Below, one piece after another: positions 61,915 through 64,000 of a stretch of 64,000 nt of DNA; position 1 is the first letter of the stretch; the number at the start of each line of letters is the position of its first letter. The stretch is from Virgibacillus oceani (GTDB lineage Bacteria > Bacillota > Bacilli > Bacillales > Amphibacillaceae). The notes beneath the pieces were generated by a model, which ran no database searches, was not told where the DNA came from, and worked only from the letters and a program-made list of their open reading frames with translations. A program made the position numbers and the translations under genes. The stretch spans positions 1 to 64,000 of the forward strand of contig NZ_BMFR01000012.1 of the NCBI RefSeq assembly GCF_014638995.1, in the 5' to 3' direction.

Positions 61915-62487
61915 GTGGGAGAGAAAGAGATTTATATCCTATTCACGGATACGGGAACATTATTTACAAGATTGATAAAGTTGTACACCAAACAATCATA
62001 TAATCATGTATCCATTTCTTTTTGCGATCATCTAAACGATATATACAGTTTTGGTCGTTTAAACCCTTCAAATCCTTTTGTTGGCGGATTTATCCAAGAA
62101 AAAATTGATATGGGATTGTTTGAAAAGGCAGTATGCAAAATATATAGCTGCACAGTTACAGAATCAGAATTTGAACAAATGCGCAATAAGGTTAGGCAAA
62201 TAGAATTAAAGAAAGACATGTATAAATATAATTTATTCGGTCTTTTTGCAATCATTTTCAATTTAAACTTGAGTCGGAAAAATGCCTTCTTTTGTTCTCA
62301 GTTTGTTGCAACCATATTAAAGGAAAAAAGGGGTTTACTTAACAAATCACCAAATTTAATTAAACCTGGAGATTTAATGAAATTGAAACAGCTTCGTCTA
62401 ATTTATCAGGGTAACCTTAGTTTGTATCCAGTTCATTCAAATGAAGACCTAATGAAAAATAATGTAGCATTACAAGTTCATGCTTGA
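61915..62487 (+). CDS. Permuted NlpC/P60-like hydrolase (YiiX-type), paralogue
   Basis: 190 residues, paralogue of the gene at 37629: the same start EKEIYILFTDTGTLFTRLIKLYTK, His in YNHVSISFCDH and Cys in NAFFCSQFVATIL. It starts at GTG (TTG at 61912 is possible) 17 bp after the membrane protein gene and is likely the last gene of the PadR operon. The GGAGG spacing is 10 bases. Confidence 0.78.
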   Translation: MGEKEIYILFTDTGTLFTRLIKLYTKQSYNHVSISFCDHLNDIYSFGRLNPSNPFVGGFIQEKIDMGLFEKAVCKIYSCTVTESEFEQMRNKVRQIELKKDMYKYNLFGLFAIIFNLNLSRKNAFFCSQFVATILKEKRGLLNKSPNLIKPGDLMKLKQLRLIYQGNLSLYPVHSNEDLMKNNVALQVHA

Positions 62488-62495
62488 GGTAAATA

Positions 62496-62525
62496 GAGTG
62501 TGTATACGCTTAGGGATACACACTC
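62496..62525 (+). terminator. Hairpin after the PadR operon
   Basis: GAGTGTGTAT / ATACACACTC perfect 10-bp stem; no T tract, so termination is weak or bidirectional. Confidence 0.5.
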
Positions 62526-62549
62526 ACATAATTTAACCATTAGTAAGGA

Positions 62550-63032
62550 TTAAAAGCACTGGAACGCCTCAACCCTGTCTAAATCTATTCCGAAGTAGAC
62601 CCACCGAAATCCGGTCCATCTAAATCCAGCTATTGAATTCCTGCCTAGGAAAACAGGGTAAAACCAAAAAGCATCTCTTCTTAGCCAAATATAAGTGAAG
62701 CGGAATAAACATCTTCTAATTGCTCCCGGGTCGACTGCAAAGGTTTGAAATTGCGGCTGTTCTGGCGTGAACGATGGCGGTGGAGAGGTTGGTGCATTAG
62801 CAGACTGACCTCCACCGGGAAATCCACCCCCTCCTGGACCAGGCTGCCCTCCTCCTGGAAATTGACCACTTCCTGGAAATCCTGGGAAACCTCCTGGACC
62901 TACACCGGGAAATCCAGACGGACCACCGCCAGGGAACCCTGATTGTCCCCCGCCTGGAAATTGGTTATTAGGAAAACCGGGAATGTTAAATTGTCTCTCA
63001 TCTTCATAATATGGGTATTGATCATAATTCAT
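62550..63032 (-). CDS. Gly/Pro-rich (collagen-like) surface or coat protein
   Basis: 160 residues. The N-terminal half (about 20-80) has GFPGGG-, GPG- and GGQ-type triplet-like repeats, low complexity; the C-terminal half has a conserved aromatic/Arg-rich module (GAIRRCLFRFTYIWLRRDAFW, in parts RRCLFRFTYIWLRRD and FWFYPVFLGR, RWVYFGIDLDRVEAFQCF) common in Bacillus. No signal peptide. Possibly a spore coat or exosporium protein, but this is not proven. Confidence 0.68.
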   Translation of the reverse strand: MNYDQYPYYEDERQFNIPGFPNNQFPGGGQSGFPGGGPSGFPGVGPGGFPGFPGSGQFPGGGQPGPGGGGFPGGGQSANAPTSPPPSFTPEQPQFQTFAVDPGAIRRCLFRFTYIWLRRDAFWFYPVFLGRNSIAGFRWTGFRWVYFGIDLDRVEAFQCF

Positions 63033-63161
63033 TTGAAAAACTTCCTCCCTCGAAAAATCCTTCTCTTCACTATATGGTTATTCGTCTATTGTGGTATGGG
63101 CACTTGACCGAATAATTATCAATGGAATAAGGGGATAGTAATCATATGGAGGTGAAAGTTC

Positions 63162-63599
63162 TTGAATAAATTACTTATACTTATACTTTTTCTTTCTGCA
63201 ATTTCTTTTAACGGAGTAGAAATTAGTGCACAATCATTTATTCAATGTCCAAAGTCAGGTGAACTTGTAAAAGTCCCAGCAAAGGATAAAACAGAATTTC
63301 TTGATGCATTAAAGAAATTAGTTCCCAAAATCTACGAGCAAGGTGATTATGCAGAGATGTACACCGAATGGGAGGTAAAAGCAGCCGTTCCTTTTCCAAA
63401 TACCGTCAATAATAAAAAGAACGAGGTATATTATGAAATGGCCAAGAATTTTTGTGGAAAGGAAGTTGCGGATAAGTCATGGTTAGCAAGATTCTATTTT
63501 CCTAAATGGGAAGGAAAAAGCGCAAGTGCGTTAGAAGGACAAATTTTCGCGGCCAAAAGTAAGGAAAAGGGCTGGTTTGTGTGGTTTAGGTATCATTAA
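63162..63599 (+). CDS. Secreted protein, unknown
   Basis: 145 residues starting at TTG (SD TGGAGGTG), with a typical signal peptide (KLLILILFLSAISFNGVEISAQS; in parts: LLILILFLSAISFN, cleavage after about residue 23). The mature part (about 120 residues) has two Cys (QCPKS, FCGKE) and no family I recognise. It may be an orphan or lineage-restricted protein. Confidence 0.7.
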   Translation: MNKLLILILFLSAISFNGVEISAQSFIQCPKSGELVKVPAKDKTEFLDALKKLVPKIYEQGDYAEMYTEWEVKAAVPFPNTVNNKKNEVYYEMAKNFCGKEVADKSWLARFYFPKWEGKSASALEGQIFAAKSKEKGWFVWFRYH

Positions 63600-63641
63600 A
63601 CAATTTATTTCCCTTTCAACTTTAATTGCATACAAAAACAC

Positions 63642-63670
63642 TTGCTATTATGTATTAAGCATGATAATAT
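63642..63670 (+). promoter_or_regulatory. Promoter of the right-edge attenuator
   Basis: TTGCTA (63642) and TAATAT (63665), 17-bp spacer. Confidence 0.55.
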
Positions 63671-63702
63671 TGTTCTACAATTTTCGAACGGAGGTTTTTA
63701 AA

Positions 63703-63744
63703 ATGGCATTCATTAAATTCCGATTAACTACTTTGCTTGGCTAA
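63703..63744 (+). CDS. Leader peptide with +X+ motif (13 residues)
   Basis: Reads MAFIKFRLTTLLG, stop TAA. Lys-Phe-Arg at positions 5-7 is a +X+ motif, at the same position as the RLR of the hflX leader (MASIRLRFQALNR). A GGAGG lies eight bases upstream. Predicted sensor of the right-edge attenuator. Confidence 0.7.
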   Translation: MAFIKFRLTTLLG

Positions 63745-63830
63745 TTGAATAGCGCAAAGGCTTCTGCATGCTTGCGGAGTATTCGGGATTAGTCTGCCTT
63801 TTAAAAACTATATAAAATGTATATAAATAG

Positions 63831-63858
63831 GGGGAGAGCTGAGTCTTCCTCGTTTTTT
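63831..63858 (+). terminator. Attenuator terminator, right edge
   Basis: GGGGAG / CTTCCTC stem with wobble pairs and an 8-9-base loop, followed by G then six T. Confidence 0.65.
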
Positions 63859-63980
63859 GTTGTTTAAGATAAATGGAATATTTATCCATAACAAGGGCGG
63901 ATTTATGATATCCCTTACTACCGCAAACTGAGGCAAAGTCATATTTTTAAAATCAAAAGTGATTTAAGGGGTACGAATGT

Positions 63981-64000
63981 ATGACAAATGATAATCAAAC
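63981..64000 (+). CDS. Start of a gene cut by the window end (MTNDNQ...)
   Basis: ATG at 63981 with AAGGGG 12 bases upstream; only six codons are visible, so no function can be given. It is the gene controlled by the second attenuator. Confidence 0.5.

Larger units (their letters stand above)
63675..63858 (+). promoter_or_regulatory. Second macrolide-type attenuator leader
   Basis: Same order of parts as the leader at 39144: GGAGG (63690) eight bases before a 13-codon peptide, the identical 15-mer CGGGATTAGTCTGCC (63784-63798), pairing of the start region (GGTTTTTAAAA) with TTTTAAAAACT (63800-63810), a stem CTTCTGC/GCGGAG, and a terminator GGGGAG/CTTCCTC with TTTTTT (63831-63858). The downstream gene is cut by the window end, so the target is unknown; ABC-F or Erm genes are typical for such leaders. 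Confidence 0.7.

Overview
The window looks like a chromosomal segment of a low-GC, spore-forming member of the Bacillaceae (Oceanobacillus/Virgibacillus-like; inferred from gene content, strong AGGAGG ribosome-binding sites, TTG/GTG starts, Rho-independent terminators, a SleL-type spore-cortex hydrolase, a YisP-like protein and typical Bacillus riboswitches). No rRNA, tRNA, CRISPR array, prophage or transposase gene was seen. It reads as a patchwork of small stress, drug-resistance and regulatory modules around a few housekeeping genes.

Layout. 0-8.2 kb: end of a MITE-like repeat, catalase, PlsC, catechol dioxygenase (CatE-like), M20 amidohydrolase, then a TetR/ABC drug-export operon with two operator copies. 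8.4-14.9 kb: queT under a preQ1 riboswitch, a complete repeat element, and a resistance-like cluster (BmrA-type ABC exporter, short UvrA paralogue, divergent tandem-MerR regulator). 14.9-24.7 kb: small ORFs, a PadR/pentapeptide module, terC under a yybP-ykoY (Mn2+) riboswitch, DUF3891 and CDGSH proteins, an acetolactate-synthase-like/aldehyde dehydrogenase pair, SleL, VOC and a double GNAT. 24.9-31.7 kb: a YtrA-type GntR/ABC operon, MFS exporter plus ArsR-like repressor sharing a 12-bp operator, a cobalamin riboswitch placed before a thioesterase, and TmrB. 31.8-39.1 kb: a second PadR/HAAS module, three GNATs in a row, MhqR/MhqD-like pair, CvfC-like HEAT protein, a papain-like hydrolase and an isochorismatase-type hydrolase. 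39.1-41.7 kb: the most interesting locus, an attenuator with a leader peptide nearly identical to the ErmD leader, followed by hflX and a macrolide phosphotransferase gene. 41.7-48.7 kb: LytTR/DUF3021, an MFS exporter, the long repeat element, a GntR/DUF1648 operon and an rRNA methyltransferase. 48.7-52 kb: hom-thrC-thrB. 52-60 kb: a second MFS exporter gene broken by one stop codon next to a TrmB-like regulator, an AI-2E family permease, YisP-like protein, a two-component system. 60.4-62.5 kb: a third PadR/HAAS operon with a repeated membrane domain and a second papain-like hydrolase. The right edge holds a second macrolide-type attenuator, with its downstream gene cut by the window end.

How things fit. 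Several systems sense drugs or toxic compounds: two leader-peptide attenuators with a +X+ macrolide-arrest motif, TetR/ABC, BmrA/UvrA-like/MerR, ArsR/MFS, TrmB/MFS, TmrB and MhqR/MhqD. Most are a regulator beside its target with visible operators. The hflX-mph operon is proposed as a macrolide-inducible unit joining ribosome rescue to drug inactivation. A family of non-coding elements with about 17-bp terminal inverted repeats and long internal hairpins occurs three times.
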